NCBI GenBank assembly: GCA_964504025.1
Contig: CAZDCO010000015.1
Location: forward strand, 1 to 28,575
Origin: Scatosoma sp964504025
GTDB lineage: Bacteria; Bacillota; Clostridia; Christensenellales; Borkfalkiaceae
Direction of reading: 5' to 3'
Length of the DNA: 28,575 nucleotides
Shown here: positions 1-6,867 of the stretch, piece after piece
How the letters are laid out: every line of letters begins with the position of its first letter
Numbering within the stretch: position 1 is the first letter of the stretch
Program-made: the position numbers and the translations under genes
The notes under the pieces: model-generated
Database searches by the model: none
What the model was told of the DNA's origin: nothing
What the model saw: the letters and a program-made list of their open reading frames with translations, nothing else

Positions 1-67
1 TAACGAGTTCGTTCAATTCGAGAACGGTCATAGCTTTTACTTCTTCAATGAGTTTTTGTACGTCCAT
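1..67 (-). CDS. rplL: Ribosomal protein bL12 (L7/L12), N-terminal part, cut by window edge
   Basis: Only the first 22 codons are in the window. They read MDVQKLIEEVKAMTVLELNE, the N-terminal dimerisation and L10-binding segment of the stalk protein L7/L12. The ATG is at 65-67 and a purine-rich AGGAG Shine-Dalgarno sequence precedes it. It lies 45 bp downstream of rplJ in the same direction, the standard rplJ-rplL pairing, and is probably cotranscribed and controlled by the L10 leader. In the ribosome, L12 dimers bound to L10 form the stalk that recruits translational GTPases. Confidence 0.93.
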   Translation of the reverse strand, partial: MDVQKLIEEVKAMTVLELNELV

Positions 68-112
68 AGTAATTTGTCTCCTTTTAATTTTAATGAATGA
101 TTTTTTAATAGA

Positions 113-616
113 TTAGTTGCTTTCCTTTGCTTTCGCAATGCTATCCAAAACGTAAACGAATTTGGAAATGGAAGATTGCAAGCAACCCAACATCTTCGCG
201 ATGAGAATTTCCTTGGAAGGAATAGCGGACAATTCTTTCACGCCGTCCTTATCCAAATATTTCTTTTCAACGTATGCACATTTAGGAACGATCTTGTCCA
301 CGAGCACGGGGTTTGCTTTCGTTGCACTTGCGAACACCGCTGCGCCGCTCGTTTCGTCTGCACAGAATACCGTAGCCGTCGTACCGTTCAAGTCGTTATC
401 GAAATCGGTGATACCCAACTCGTTAAACGCCTTTCTAACCAAAGTATTTTTGTATACCTTGTATTCACAGTTCGCAGCGCGGAATTTGTTTCTCAAATCG
501 GTAACTTCCAAAACGGTAAGTTTGTTATAGTCCGCAAGGACGATAGACTTGCTCGCTTCGATTTTCGATTTGATTTCTTCTACGATTACTTTTTTTGCTT
601 CAATATTTGCCGACAT
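113..616 (-). CDS. rplJ: Ribosomal protein uL10
   Basis: A 167-residue L10 that anchors L12 dimers to the 23S rRNA. The start chosen is the ATG at 614-616 (MSANIEAKKVIVEEIKSKIE), preceded by a strong AAGGAGGT. The open frame extends 20 codons upstream, but that stretch lies inside the L10 leader attenuator hairpin and is not L10-like. The N-terminal rRNA-binding domain contains the typical IVLADYNKLTVLEVTDLRN and YKVYKNTLVRKA segments. The C-terminal helix that binds L12 is KFVYVLDSIAKAKESN. It sits between rplA and rplL. Expression is probably autoregulated through the leader at 630-770. Confidence 0.96.
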   Translation of the reverse strand: MSANIEAKKVIVEEIKSKIEASKSIVLADYNKLTVLEVTDLRNKFRAANCEYKVYKNTLVRKAFNELGITDFDNDLNGTTATVFCADETSGAAVFASATKANPVLVDKIVPKCAYVEKKYLDKDGVKELSAIPSKEILIAKMLGCLQSSISKFVYVLDSIAKAKESN

Positions 617-629
617 AGTTACCTCCTTT

Positions 630-770
630 AAGCGTTGCCGCCTGTCGATAAAAAAACACCTTACGCCGCACGGCATAAGGATACTACGCTTGGTATGTTC
701 CTCAACCTCGACGAGCGGTTTCCCATTACGTCTTTCGACACTCGTTTTCTACGGCGAATTTATTTTTACG
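630..770 (-). promoter_or_regulatory. Ribosomal protein L10 leader RNA
   Basis: The 225-bp rplA-rplJ gap contains, in the minus direction, a promoter, then a leader with CGAAAGACGTAATGGG and TCGAGGTTGAGG elements resembling the conserved L10 leader core, then an attenuator hairpin before the rplJ Shine-Dalgarno. In Firmicutes L10 (with L12) binds this RNA and represses rplJL. The call rests on position, these motif resemblances and the terminator. No covariance search was done, and the leader ends are approximate. Confidence 0.72.
650..680 (-). terminator. Attenuator terminator in the L10 leader
   Basis: In the minus-strand transcript the arms CCTTATGCCG and CGGCGTAAGG pair almost perfectly (one G-U) across a two-base loop at 659-680 and are followed by GTTTTTTT (650-658). 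This is a complete intrinsic terminator about 35 nt upstream of the rplJ ATG. It fits attenuation by L10 binding. Confidence 0.8.
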
Positions 771-775
771 AGATT

Positions 776-804
776 ATTATATCATCTCCGTCAAAGGCAG
801 TCAA
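776..804 (-). promoter_or_regulatory. Internal promoter for rplJ-rplL
   Basis: On the minus strand TTGACT (799-804) and TATAAT (776-781) are separated by exactly 17 bp, between rplA and the L10 leader. An inverted repeat with 10-bp perfect arms (789-798 and 817-826) brackets the -35 box. It could be an operator or a weak rplA-distal hairpin; its role is unknown. Confidence 0.65.
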
Positions 805-841
805 GCTATTTTAACCGCCTTTGACGAAAATTTTTCAAAAG

Positions 842-1528
842 TTACGCTTTTGCCGCTACTTTTACGCCGGGGCCCATCGTGGAAGCGATAACTACGCTCT
901 TCACGTATTGACCTTTCGCCGCTGCGGGCTTCGCTTTTACGATCGCGTCCATAAGCGCGGTGAAGTTCTCTACAAGCTTGTCTTGACCAAAGCTCTTCTT
1001 GCCGATCGGGCAGTGAATGATAGCCGTCTTGTCAAGTCTGTATTCCACTTTACCTGCTTTCACTTCTTTGATCGCCTTTTCAACGTCCATCGTAACCGTA
1101 CCGGACTTAGGGTTAGGCATCAAGCCTTTCGGGCCGAGCACACGACCGATTCTACCAACCATACCCATCATATCGGGAGTGGTGATGATAACGTCGAAAT
1201 CGAACCAGTTGTCGTTTTGAATTTTTGCGATCATTTCTTCCGCGCCGACGAAGTCTGCACCGGCTGCTGCCGCCGCGTCCGCCTTCGCGCCCTTTGCGAT
1301 AACCAAAACGCGCTTGGTTTTACCCGTACCGTTGGGCAACACGAGCACGCCACGAACTTGTTGATCCGCTTGACGGGGATCTACGCCCAAACGAACGTGC
1401 ATTTCGATCGTTTCGTCAAAGTTCGCTTTTGCCGTTTGCAACAAAATAGAAACAGCTTCCGCCGCTTCGTATTGCTTCGTTGCGTCGTACGCTTTTAAGC
1501 TTTCGTTATATTTCTTTCCGTGTTTCAT
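842..1528 (-). CDS. rplA: Ribosomal protein uL1
   Basis: A full-length 228-residue L1 of the ribosomal L1 stalk, which helps release deacylated tRNA. Family features include GVLVLPNGTGKTKRVLVIAKG, GRIGRVLGPKGLMPNPKSGT and the C-terminal VVIASTMGPGVKV. The start MKHGKKYNESLKAYD has the basic N-terminus usual for L1. It follows rplK by 19 bp, as in nearly all bacteria. In many bacteria L1 also represses its own operon by binding the rplK leader; no such site was evaluated here. Confidence 0.97.
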   Translation of the reverse strand: MKHGKKYNESLKAYDATKQYEAAEAVSILLQTAKANFDETIEMHVRLGVDPRQADQQVRGVLVLPNGTGKTKRVLVIAKGAKADAAAAAGADFVGAEEMIAKIQNDNWFDFDVIITTPDMMGMVGRIGRVLGPKGLMPNPKSGTVTMDVEKAIKEVKAGKVEYRLDKTAIIHCPIGKKSFGQDKLVENFTALMDAIVKAKPAAAKGQYVKSVVIASTMGPGVKVAAKA

Positions 1529-1547
1529 AATTATACCGCCTCCTCGC

Positions 1548-1973
1548 TTATTCCTCGACGGTTACGCCCATGCTGCGAGCCGTACCTGCGATCATGCTCA
1601 TTGCGCTCTCCAACGTGGTGCAATTCAAGTCGGGCAACTTCGTCTTCGCAATTTCTTCCACTTGCGCTTTCGTCAATTTACCAACTTTTACGCTGTTGGG
1701 TTTCGCACTTGCCGTATCCAAACCAAGAGCTTTCTTGATCAATACGGGAGCGGGGGGAGTCTTCAAAATGAACGTAAACGAACGATCTTGATAAATCGTT
1801 ACGACTACGGGGATAATGAGACCGGGTTTGTCTGCCGTCTTTGCGTTAAATTCCTTCGTGAAGCCGGGTAAGTTAATACCGTACGGGCCTAACGTAGAGC
1901 CTACGGGAGGGGCAGGAGTTGCTTTGCCTGCCGGAAGTTGCAATTTTACGACTGCCGTGATTTTCTTAGCCAT
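1548..1973 (-). CDS. rplK: Ribosomal protein uL11
   Basis: A 141-residue L11, which binds the GTPase-associated centre of 23S rRNA. The N-terminal domain carries VKLQLPAGKATPAPPVGSTL and the C-terminal RNA-binding domain ends in AMSMIAGTARSMGVTV, all typical. The ATG at 1973 is preceded by AGGAG. It lies between nusG (82-bp gap) and rplA, the conserved order. Nothing is unusual. Confidence 0.97.
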   Translation of the reverse strand: MAKKITAVVKLQLPAGKATPAPPVGSTLGPYGINLPGFTKEFNAKTADKPGLIIPVVVTIYQDRSFTFILKTPPAPVLIKKALGLDTASAKPNSVKVGKLTKAQVEEIAKTKLPDLNCTTLESAMSMIAGTARSMGVTVEE

Positions 1974-2055
1974 AAATATTTTCTCCTATTGTGGTTATAA
2001 CAAAGTACCTTGAAAGATTTGATACTTCTCCCACTTTTTGCTAATGTAATGCCGC

Positions 2056-2619
2056 TTACTCTTCTTCAGCGGTAACTTCGGGAAGGGGCGCGTCCACTTT
2101 TTTAATTTGAACGTACTCAACTTCGACCTCAGTGCTTCTACCGAACATGCTGGTGGCGATCTTCGCCTTTTGCGCAGACGCGTTCAGTTCTTTGATCGTA
2201 CCGAGGAAGCCCTTCAAAGGACCGTCCTCTACCGATACGGTGTCACCCACGACGAACTCCTCACCGGAGAACACGGGAGCTTCCAAACGCATTTTTCTGA
2301 TTTCCTCTTCCTTCATGGGGATAGGACGACCTTGCGGTCCGCAGAAGCCCGTTACGCCGCGCGTGCTGGTAACGTAATACCAAATTTGGTTGGTGTAGAT
2401 CATCTTGATAAAGACGTAGCAGGGCAACAGCTTTCTTTCCACTACCTTGCGCTTGCCGTTCTTCTCTTCGATTACCTGTTCCATCGGGATCTTCAAATCC
2501 ACGATATAATCGCCCAAATTGTTGTTTTCGATCAGCTTTTCAAGGCTGTCTTTGACCATCGCTTCATATCCGGAATAGGTATGAAGAATATACCATTTCG
2601 GTTCTTCGTTCATCGGCAT
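2056..2619 (-). CDS. nusG: Transcription termination/antitermination factor NusG
   Basis: A 187-residue NusG. The N-terminal NGN domain starts with EPKWYILHTYSGYEAMVKDSL and includes the RKLLPCYVFIKM strand and TRGVTGFCG. The C-terminal KOW domain contains FVVGDTVSVEDGPLKGFLGT. NusG binds RNA polymerase and couples it to pausing, Rho or the ribosome. Two ATGs lie near the start (2619 and 2613); the first fits a GGAGGG element about 9 bp upstream and is used. It follows secE by 19 bp, the universal secE-nusG pair. Confidence 0.96.
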   Translation of the reverse strand: MPMNEEPKWYILHTYSGYEAMVKDSLEKLIENNNLGDYIVDLKIPMEQVIEEKNGKRKVVERKLLPCYVFIKMIYTNQIWYYVTSTRGVTGFCGPQGRPIPMKEEEIRKMRLEAPVFSGEEFVVGDTVSVEDGPLKGFLGTIKELNASAQKAKIATSMFGRSTEVEVEYVQIKKVDAPLPEVTAEEE

Positions 2620-2638
2620 ATACCTTCTCCCTCCCCGA

Positions 2639-2860
2639 TTATGAAATCAAGCCCAGCAGCCAGCCGAGTAATGCGTCAACCCCCGTTACTACCGCAAGAA
2701 AAGCAGCGACGATCACGAGCACCACGCCCGTCGTCTTTAACACGGTAGTGAACGTAGGCCAAGTTACCCTTTTCAATTCGGAAAAGGTTTCCTTGCATTT
2801 TGCGCCTACGCGACGAAACCAGTTGGGTTTCTTGTTCTTAGTCTTTGTTGCGTTTGCCAT
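2639..2860 (-). CDS. secE: Protein translocase subunit SecE
   Basis: A small SecE of 73 residues that stabilises SecY in the membrane channel. The start at 2860 (MANATKTKNKKP) has GAGGT six bases upstream; the frame is open a further 10 codons but those lack family support. A basic, amphipathic cytoplasmic segment (FSELKRVTWPTF, the conserved K-R-V-x-W-P motif) leads into a single transmembrane helix, TGVVLVIVAAFLAVVTGVDAL. It stands between rpmG and nusG. No tRNA-Trp gene, often found here in Firmicutes, lies in the gap. Confidence 0.95.
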   Translation of the reverse strand: MANATKTKNKKPNWFRRVGAKCKETFSELKRVTWPTFTTVLKTTGVVLVIVAAFLAVVTGVDALLGWLLGLIS

Positions 2861-2914
2861 CGCGTACCTCAAACCGCGCCCGTCGTACAAAACGTGCGCT
2901 TTACAAATTTAGAA

Positions 2915-3079
2915 TTATTTGGATTCTTTGTGTTCCGTGTGCTTCTTGCAGAAAGGACAGTATTTGGACAATACGAGTCTATCAGGATCGTTCTTCTTGT
3001 TCTTTAACGAATCGTAATTTCTACGCTTGCATTCGGTACATTCAAAAGTGATTTTGGCTCTTGCCGTTTTCGTTGCCAT
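2915..3079 (-). CDS. rpmG: Ribosomal protein bL33 (zinc-binding form)
   Basis: A 54-residue L33. The start at 3079 (MATKTARAKITFECTECKRR) is chosen because upstream codons fall in the promoter/leader. Two CxxC pairs, CTEC and CPFC, make this the zinc-binding C+ type rather than the C- paralog used under zinc starvation. The basic YDSLKNKKNDPDRLVLSKYC core is typical. It is the first gene of the rpmG-secE-nusG block, directly downstream of a strong promoter. Confidence 0.95.
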   Translation of the reverse strand: MATKTARAKITFECTECKRRNYDSLKNKKNDPDRLVLSKYCPFCKKHTEHKESK

Positions 3080-3129
3080 AATGAAAACTCCATACAAAAA
3101 AATTACACCCCATCTCGGTGCGTGAAATA

Positions 3130-3158
3130 AGTTTATCACACTTTGCAGGGCTTGTCAA
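3130..3158 (-). promoter_or_regulatory. Promoter of the rpmG-secE-nusG-rplKA operon
   Basis: On the minus strand a perfect TTGACA (3153-3158) is followed after 17 bp by TAAACT (3130-3135). The predicted start is about 45 nt upstream of rpmG. An A/T-rich tract (3160-3210) just upstream could act as an UP element. Confidence 0.75.
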
Positions 3159-3270
3159 TCTTTTTTTGCGCGTTTTTCAAAGTTTTTTATTTTTTTGAAA
3201 TTTTTTTTCAGCCGCCCTTCGCCGACATCGCCATACTATATTATATATACGCACGCATACGCGCACGAGT

Positions 3271-3367
3271 GAGATTGCCACGCCTATCGGCTCGCAATGA
3301 CACTTTCCCCACCGCGCGTCGCCCTCTCCTTGTCATTGCGAGGAGTATCACGACGAAGCAATCTCGC
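3271..3367. repeat. Dispersed palindromic repeat (two inverted copies), copy A
   Basis: The left half begins GAGATTGCCACG and ends CTCGCAATGACA. The right half begins TTGTCATTGCGAGGAG and ends CGACGAAGCAATCTC. The halves are imperfect inverses of one another, separated by about 30 bp containing CTTTCCCCAC. Near-identical units recur at 17190-17350. Units of this CATTGCGAG...CAATCTC type are known as noncoding repeats scattered through many bacterial genomes and are often mistranslated as small proteins. No transposase is present. Confidence 0.8.
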
Positions 3368-3387
3368 CTTTTACTGCAACAAAACAG

Positions 3388-3459
3388 GGCAGGTACGCAC
3401 TCAACGCATACCTGCCCTTTGCTTTTATATGAAATTGTCTTTACCAAGCCGTCGGCACG
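3388..3459 (-). repeat. Copied 3'-UTR and hairpin terminator of an LRR gene
   Basis: These 72 bp match 28275-28347 almost base for base (one indel and a few changes near 3418-3423). At the other site they form the 3' flank of a BspA-like LRR gene, starting just after its stop codon. The hairpin arms are GGGCAGGTACGC and GCATACCTGCCC; the one imperfect pair is G-U in the minus-strand RNA and A-C in the plus-strand RNA, so the minus strand is the likely functional sense. A TGTTTTGTT tract follows on that strand. The LRR gene itself is absent here. Confidence 0.75.
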
Positions 3460-3516
3460 GTGCATAGATAACGCAACTTTTTCTATACGCTCCGCCGCAA
3501 AGCGGACGACTACTCT

Positions 3517-3801
3517 TTGTTTATCATTTCTTCTTGTTTGAAAATCGATTTCCAGCAACCGATAGCGAAAATGCTCGTTCGTCTTGAAAAAGACGGGTTT
3601 ATTATCAAAGAACGGCACGACGAGGACGCACGCGCGTACAATGTCCGTTTGACGGAAAAAGCCTTGGCTCTGATTCCGCAAACGTTAAAAATTCAAAACG
3701 AGTGGTTGGAAGAAGTTACGAAAATATTTAATCAAAGCGAGAAAAACGAGTTTTTCCGTTTTATCGAACAAGCCGCGGATTCCGCAAACAAAATCGTTTG
3801 A
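3517..3801 (+). pseudogene. 5'-truncated MarR-family regulator
   Basis: The frame matches the second half of a MarR regulator: LKID...KMLVRLEKDGFIIKER (recognition-helix region and wing start), then HDEDARAYNVRLTEKALALI (the conserved D-x-R wing) and a long C-terminal dimerisation helix (LKIQNEWLEEVTKIFNQSEK). The first roughly 50-55 residues, forming helices 1-2 and part of the dimer interface, are missing. There is no ATG or Shine-Dalgarno at the open end (only TTG at 3517). The upstream DNA is repeat and foreign 3'-UTR sequence. It is therefore most likely a decaying remnant left by a deletion or insertion. What it once regulated is unknown. Confidence 0.75.
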
Positions 3802-3817
3802 AAATGCCTATCATTGC

Positions 3818-3858
3818 GTACAAAAACCGCCGATCGAAACCATTTCGCTCGGCGGTTT
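3818..3858 (-). terminator. Intrinsic terminator of the aminotransferase gene
   Basis: Perfect 10-bp arms (3824-3833 and 3849-3858, AAACCGCCGA on the plus strand) with a further inner CGAAA/TTTCG pairing are followed on the minus strand by a short T-rich tract (GGTTTTTGT). It is 24 bp beyond the aminotransferase stop. Confidence 0.75.
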
Positions 3859-3881
3859 GATCGTAATCACCAAAATCGTCT

Positions 3882-5072
3882 TCACTTCAAGCCGTATTCT
3901 TTCGCCAACGCCGCAAACAGCGGTAACGCGCGTTCGATCTTCTCCGTCGGCACGCAATAGGCGATACGCACCCAGCCTTCGTAGCCGAAATCGTCGCCCG
4001 GCACGAAGAGCAAATCACGCGCCTTGGCACGCGCGCAAAATGCTTTCGCGTCCTTTTCCGCCGCTTTCACGAATAAATAGAACGCCCCCTGCGGATAAAT
4101 ACAGGTAAAACCGCACGCCGTCAATCCGTTATAGAGCAAATCGCGGTTGCGTTTATACACCGACAAGTCCGCCGTTTGCCCGTCGCACGCCGCCGCCACC
4201 CGTTGAAAGAGCGAGGGCGCGCACACGTACCCCAACGCCCTGCCTGCACCGCATACCGCCGCGTACGTCCGCCTTGCCTCCGCCGACTTCGGCGATACCG
4301 CGATATACCCGATCCGCTCCCCCGGCAACGACAGCGATTTCGAGTAGGAGTAGCACACGATCGTATCGTCGTAATACGCCATAGGGCTGCGCACGACGGT
4401 ACTCTCGTCGTATATAAGTTCACGGTACGGTTCGTCGGAGATCAAATACACGGGTGCTCCGTTTGCCGCGGACGCCTCGCGCAAAACCGCCGCCAACGCC
4501 TGCAACGTATCCTCGCCGTATACCACCCCCGACGGGTTATTCGGCGAATTGACGATCACGCCCTTGGTATGCTCGTTCAACGCCCCTTTCAAAGCGTCGA
4601 AATCGGGCAACATCGTCCGTTCGTCGGACGGCACGACGACGAGTCGCGCGCCGCTCCCCTCGACGAATACTTTATATTCGGCAAAATAGGGCGCGATCAC
4701 GATAAACTCGTCGCCCTCGCATGCGAGTGCGTTACAAACGATCGTCAGCGAAGCCGCCGCGCCGCAAGTCATATACAAATCGTCGCCGCAAAGTTCCACG
4801 CCGAATCGCTCGGTATATCTTTTCGCGATCGTATCGCGCACCGACGCGTCCCCCTGCGCGGAAGTGTAGCCGTGCAACGCCGTCGAATCGGTTTCCAACG
4901 CCGCCAAAATGCTCTCTTTCACGCTTTCGGGCGCAGACACGGAAGGGTTGCCTATGGAAAAATCGAACACGTTTTCCGCGCCTATTTCCGCGGCGCGCGT
5001 CTTTGCGTACTCGAATATCTCGCGAATCGACGAGCGTTTGCTGCCCAAACCGTACATTTTCTCGTTAATCAT
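3882..5072 (-). CDS. Class I/II PLP-dependent aminotransferase (aspartate aminotransferase-like)
   Basis: A 396-residue fold-type I aminotransferase, about the usual length. Visible family signatures are FSIGNPSVSAPESV near the N-terminus, HGYTSAQG (substrate/PLP contact), VNSPNNPSG, ISDEPYRELIY (PLP-binding Asp and Tyr), and SYSKSLSLPGERIGY with the Schiff-base lysine at about residue 245. The C-terminal GWVRIAYC has the carboxylate-binding arginine. The ATG at 5072 is preferred over an in-frame GTG at 5078 because AGGAG lies 9 bp before the ATG but only 3 bp before the GTG. It is monocistronic with its own promoter and terminator. Substrate specificity (aspartate, alanine or aromatic) cannot be told from sequence alone. 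Confidence 0.92.
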   Translation of the reverse strand: MINEKMYGLGSKRSSIREIFEYAKTRAAEIGAENVFDFSIGNPSVSAPESVKESILAALETDSTALHGYTSAQGDASVRDTIAKRYTERFGVELCGDDLYMTCGAAASLTIVCNALACEGDEFIVIAPYFAEYKVFVEGSGARLVVVPSDERTMLPDFDALKGALNEHTKGVIVNSPNNPSGVVYGEDTLQALAAVLREASAANGAPVYLISDEPYRELIYDESTVVRSPMAYYDDTIVCYSYSKSLSLPGERIGYIAVSPKSAEARRTYAAVCGAGRALGYVCAPSLFQRVAAACDGQTADLSVYKRNRDLLYNGLTACGFTCIYPQGAFYLFVKAAEKDAKAFCARAKARDLLFVPGDDFGYEGWVRIAYCVPTEKIERALPLFAALAKEYGLK

Positions 5073-5102
5073 ACCCACTTTCTCCTATCGTGCGTTTGTT
5101 CT

Positions 5103-5131
5103 ATTATATTCCTTTTCCCCGTAAAAAGCAA
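5103..5131 (-). promoter_or_regulatory. Promoter of the aminotransferase gene
   Basis: Minus strand: TTGCTT (5126-5131), 17-bp spacer, perfect TATAAT (5103-5108). Confidence 0.65.
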
Positions 5132-5144
5132 GCGAAACGAAAGA

Positions 5145-5173
5145 AAAAGCGTCGGCGTTTGCCGACGTTTTTT
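5145..5173 (-). terminator. Terminator of the ferredoxin gene
   Basis: Perfect 7-bp arms CGTCGGC/GCCGACG (5150-5156 and 5161-5167) around GTTT, with a T-run on each strand. On the minus strand it lies 20 bp beyond the ferredoxin stop and is followed by CTTTTTC. Confidence 0.8.
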
Positions 5174-5193
5174 CTCGTGTTTTATACCGTTGC

Positions 5194-5367
5194 TTATTCC
5201 GCTTTAATTGCGCCGACGGGGCATCCGTCCTCGCATGCGCCGCAATCTACACATTCGTTGGCGTTGATAACGTAAATACCGTCATCTCCCATCGCAATCG
5301 CACCAACGGGGCAAGTATCCGCGCAAGCACCGCAAGCTACGCATTCGTTAGAAATTACGTGTGCCAT
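5194..5367 (-). CDS. 2[4Fe-4S] ferredoxin, clostridial type
   Basis: A 57-residue ferredoxin starting MAHVISNECVACGACADTCP. Each half carries CxxCxxCxxxCP: cysteines 9, 12, 15, 19 and 39, 42, 45, 49. This is the complete ligand set for two [4Fe-4S] clusters, and each half ends in PVGAI as in clostridial ferredoxins. It is a cytoplasmic low-potential electron carrier, for example for hydrogenases or pyruvate:ferredoxin oxidoreductase; partners are not in this window. GGAGG lies 7 bp before the ATG. It is monocistronic with a strong extended -10 promoter and its own terminator. The cysteine desulfurase gene upstream could supply sulfur for its clusters, but is separately promoted. Confidence 0.95.
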   Translation of the reverse strand: MAHVISNECVACGACADTCPVGAIAMGDDGIYVINANECVDCGACEDGCPVGAIKAE

Positions 5368-5396
5368 ATTTATACCTCCGTATATAGTATATTGTT

Positions 5397-5425
5397 ATTA
5401 TACCACAATTTTTCCCTTTCGTAAA
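5397..5425 (-). promoter_or_regulatory. Promoter of the ferredoxin gene, overlapping a GTAAAC palindrome
   Basis: Minus strand: TTTACG (5420-5425), 17-bp spacer, TGG-TATAAT (5397-5402), an extended -10. The -35 overlaps an inverted repeat, GTAAA-CAA-TTTAC at 5421-5433, which could be an operator. Confidence 0.75.
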
Positions 5426-5453
5426 CAATTTACACGACGTTTTTACGCAATTT

Positions 5454-6590
5454 TTATCGCAATCTTTCCACAATTTCCCCGATCGCCTGCGCCGCACGGT
5501 CGATTTCCTCTTCCGTATTGTTCTTTCCCAAGCCGAATCGCACGCACTCCTTCGCCTGCGCGTCCGTCAATCCCATCGCCGTCAACACGTGGCTGGGCTT
5601 AATCGAAGCACTCGCACAAGCCGAACCTGCCGCCGCGCATATCCCTTGCAAGTCTAACGAATACAACAACGCGGCGTTCTCCACGCCCGAAAAACGCAGG
5701 TTGCAAACGGACGGCAAGACATTCTCCTTATCCCCGTTCCGCTCCACGCCGCCGATTGCCGACAACCGCTCGACGAATCGTTCGGACAACGCACGGAGTT
5801 TTCGATCGTTTTCCTCCAAGTCGCGTACCGTCTTTTCGTACGCCGCCGCCAAACCGACTACGCAAGGCACGTTCACCGTACCGCCGCGCATGCCGCGTTC
5901 CTGCTCGCCGCCGCCGATCAACCGTTTGAGTCGCGTCCCGTTTTTGACGTACAATACCCCCACCCCTTTCGGTCCGTAAAACTTATGTCCCGAAAAAGCG
6001 AGCATCTCCGCGCCTAAATCGTGCACGTTTATCGGCGCGTACGGCGCAAGTTGCACGCAGTCGGTAAAGAAGGTCGCACCGTTTTTCCGCGCGATCGCAC
6101 TCCCTTCCCGTATCGGTTGCAACACGCCCGTCTCGTTGTTCGCCCCCATCAACGCCACGAGTGCGGTATCGGGAGTGATATACGCTTCCAAAGTACTCAC
6201 CTCAACCCTGCCCCCGTCGTTTACGGGCATATACACCACTTCGAAGCCCTCGCGTTCCAACCGTTCCGCCGCCGAGAGTACCGCGTGATGTTCGATCGCG
6301 GAAAGAACGACGCGCTTTCTACCCTCTTCGCGCCGCGCGTACGCACCGCCGAGCACCGCCCAGTTGTCCGCTTCCGTACCGCCCGACGTAAAATACACCT
6401 CGTTACTCTTCGCGCCAATCAAACTCGCCACGAGATCGCGCGCGGCGTCCACCGCCGCCATAGCGCGCCTGCCTATCACGTGCGGAGAGTCCGCGTTGCC
6501 GTACGCCTCGCAAAAATAGGGCGTCATTTTCTCTAACACTTCTCTATCGAGCGGCGTAGTCGCCGCATGATCCAAATAAATACGTTCCAT
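5454..6590 (-). CDS. Cysteine desulfurase (NifS/IscS family)
   Basis: A 378-residue PLP enzyme that converts cysteine to alanine and passes a persulfide to Fe-S cluster or thiolation machinery. Seen: N-terminal IYLDHAATTPLD, SAIEHHAVL, MGANNETGVLQPI, the PLP lysine K203 in FSGHKFYGPKG, the RGGTVNVP loop, and the catalytic cysteine C325 in AGSACASAS on the mobile loop. Length matches the family. The start MERIYLDHAATT is fixed by family alignment, and the -10 box of a consensus promoter ends only 8 nt upstream, so the mRNA is probably leaderless. No IscU partner or IscR regulator is adjacent. A symbol is withheld because IscS, NifS and similar copies cannot be separated here. Confidence 0.95.
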   Translation of the reverse strand: MERIYLDHAATTPLDREVLEKMTPYFCEAYGNADSPHVIGRRAMAAVDAARDLVASLIGAKSNEVYFTSGGTEADNWAVLGGAYARREEGRKRVVLSAIEHHAVLSAAERLEREGFEVVYMPVNDGGRVEVSTLEAYITPDTALVALMGANNETGVLQPIREGSAIARKNGATFFTDCVQLAPYAPINVHDLGAEMLAFSGHKFYGPKGVGVLYVKNGTRLKRLIGGGEQERGMRGGTVNVPCVVGLAAAYEKTVRDLEENDRKLRALSERFVERLSAIGGVERNGDKENVLPSVCNLRFSGVENAALLYSLDLQGICAAAGSACASASIKPSHVLTAMGLTDAQAKECVRFGLGKNNTEEEIDRAAQAIGEIVERLR

Positions 6591-6598
6591 ATATACGT

Positions 6599-6627
6599 AT
6601 TATACCTCTTTTTTTCACGCTTGTCAA
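6599..6627 (-). promoter_or_regulatory. Consensus promoter of the cysteine desulfurase gene (predicted leaderless)
   Basis: Minus strand: TTGACA (6622-6627) and TATAAT (6599-6604) with a 17-bp spacer, a perfect sigma-70/A promoter. The ATG begins 8 nt after the -10, so the predicted start point is within 1-2 nt of the start codon. There is no Shine-Dalgarno. Confidence 0.85.
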
Positions 6628-6766
6628 TTAAAGCAGCCGCCGCTTTCCCCACTTTCCGTCTTTTTCTACGCCTGCCGCAGACGGACGCGCTGTTACAATC
6701 GAACACGCTTTCAAGACGCTTTTAGAAATTTTTTCACTTTTTTTGAAACTTTTTTTCTAAAACCCC

Positions 6767-6795
6767 TTGAAATGTTCGGAAAAATGTATTATAAT
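6767..6795 (+). promoter_or_regulatory. Promoter of the EF-G-like gene
   Basis: TTGAAA (6767-6772), 17-bp spacer, TATAAT (6790-6795). A hairpin with perfect 7-bp arms (6809-6815 and 6819-6825, GGGGAAC/GTTCCCC) lies about 8 nt after the predicted start and may stabilise the mRNA. The stretch 6628-6766 otherwise holds only A/T tracts. Confidence 0.85.
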
Positions 6796-6867
6796 AGCCT
6801 TGCGTTCAGGGGAACGGCGTTCCCCGTCGCAACGAAACACAGCTATTTTTAGGGGGAATTATCTTTT

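Noticed and set aside
617..676. 20-residue N-terminal extension of rplJ
   Set aside because: It lies within the attenuator hairpin and leader; the ATG at 616 has a strong Shine-Dalgarno.
4176..5207. 343-codon open frame opposite the aminotransferase
   Set aside because: Antisense shadow; it also runs through the aminotransferase promoter and a terminator.
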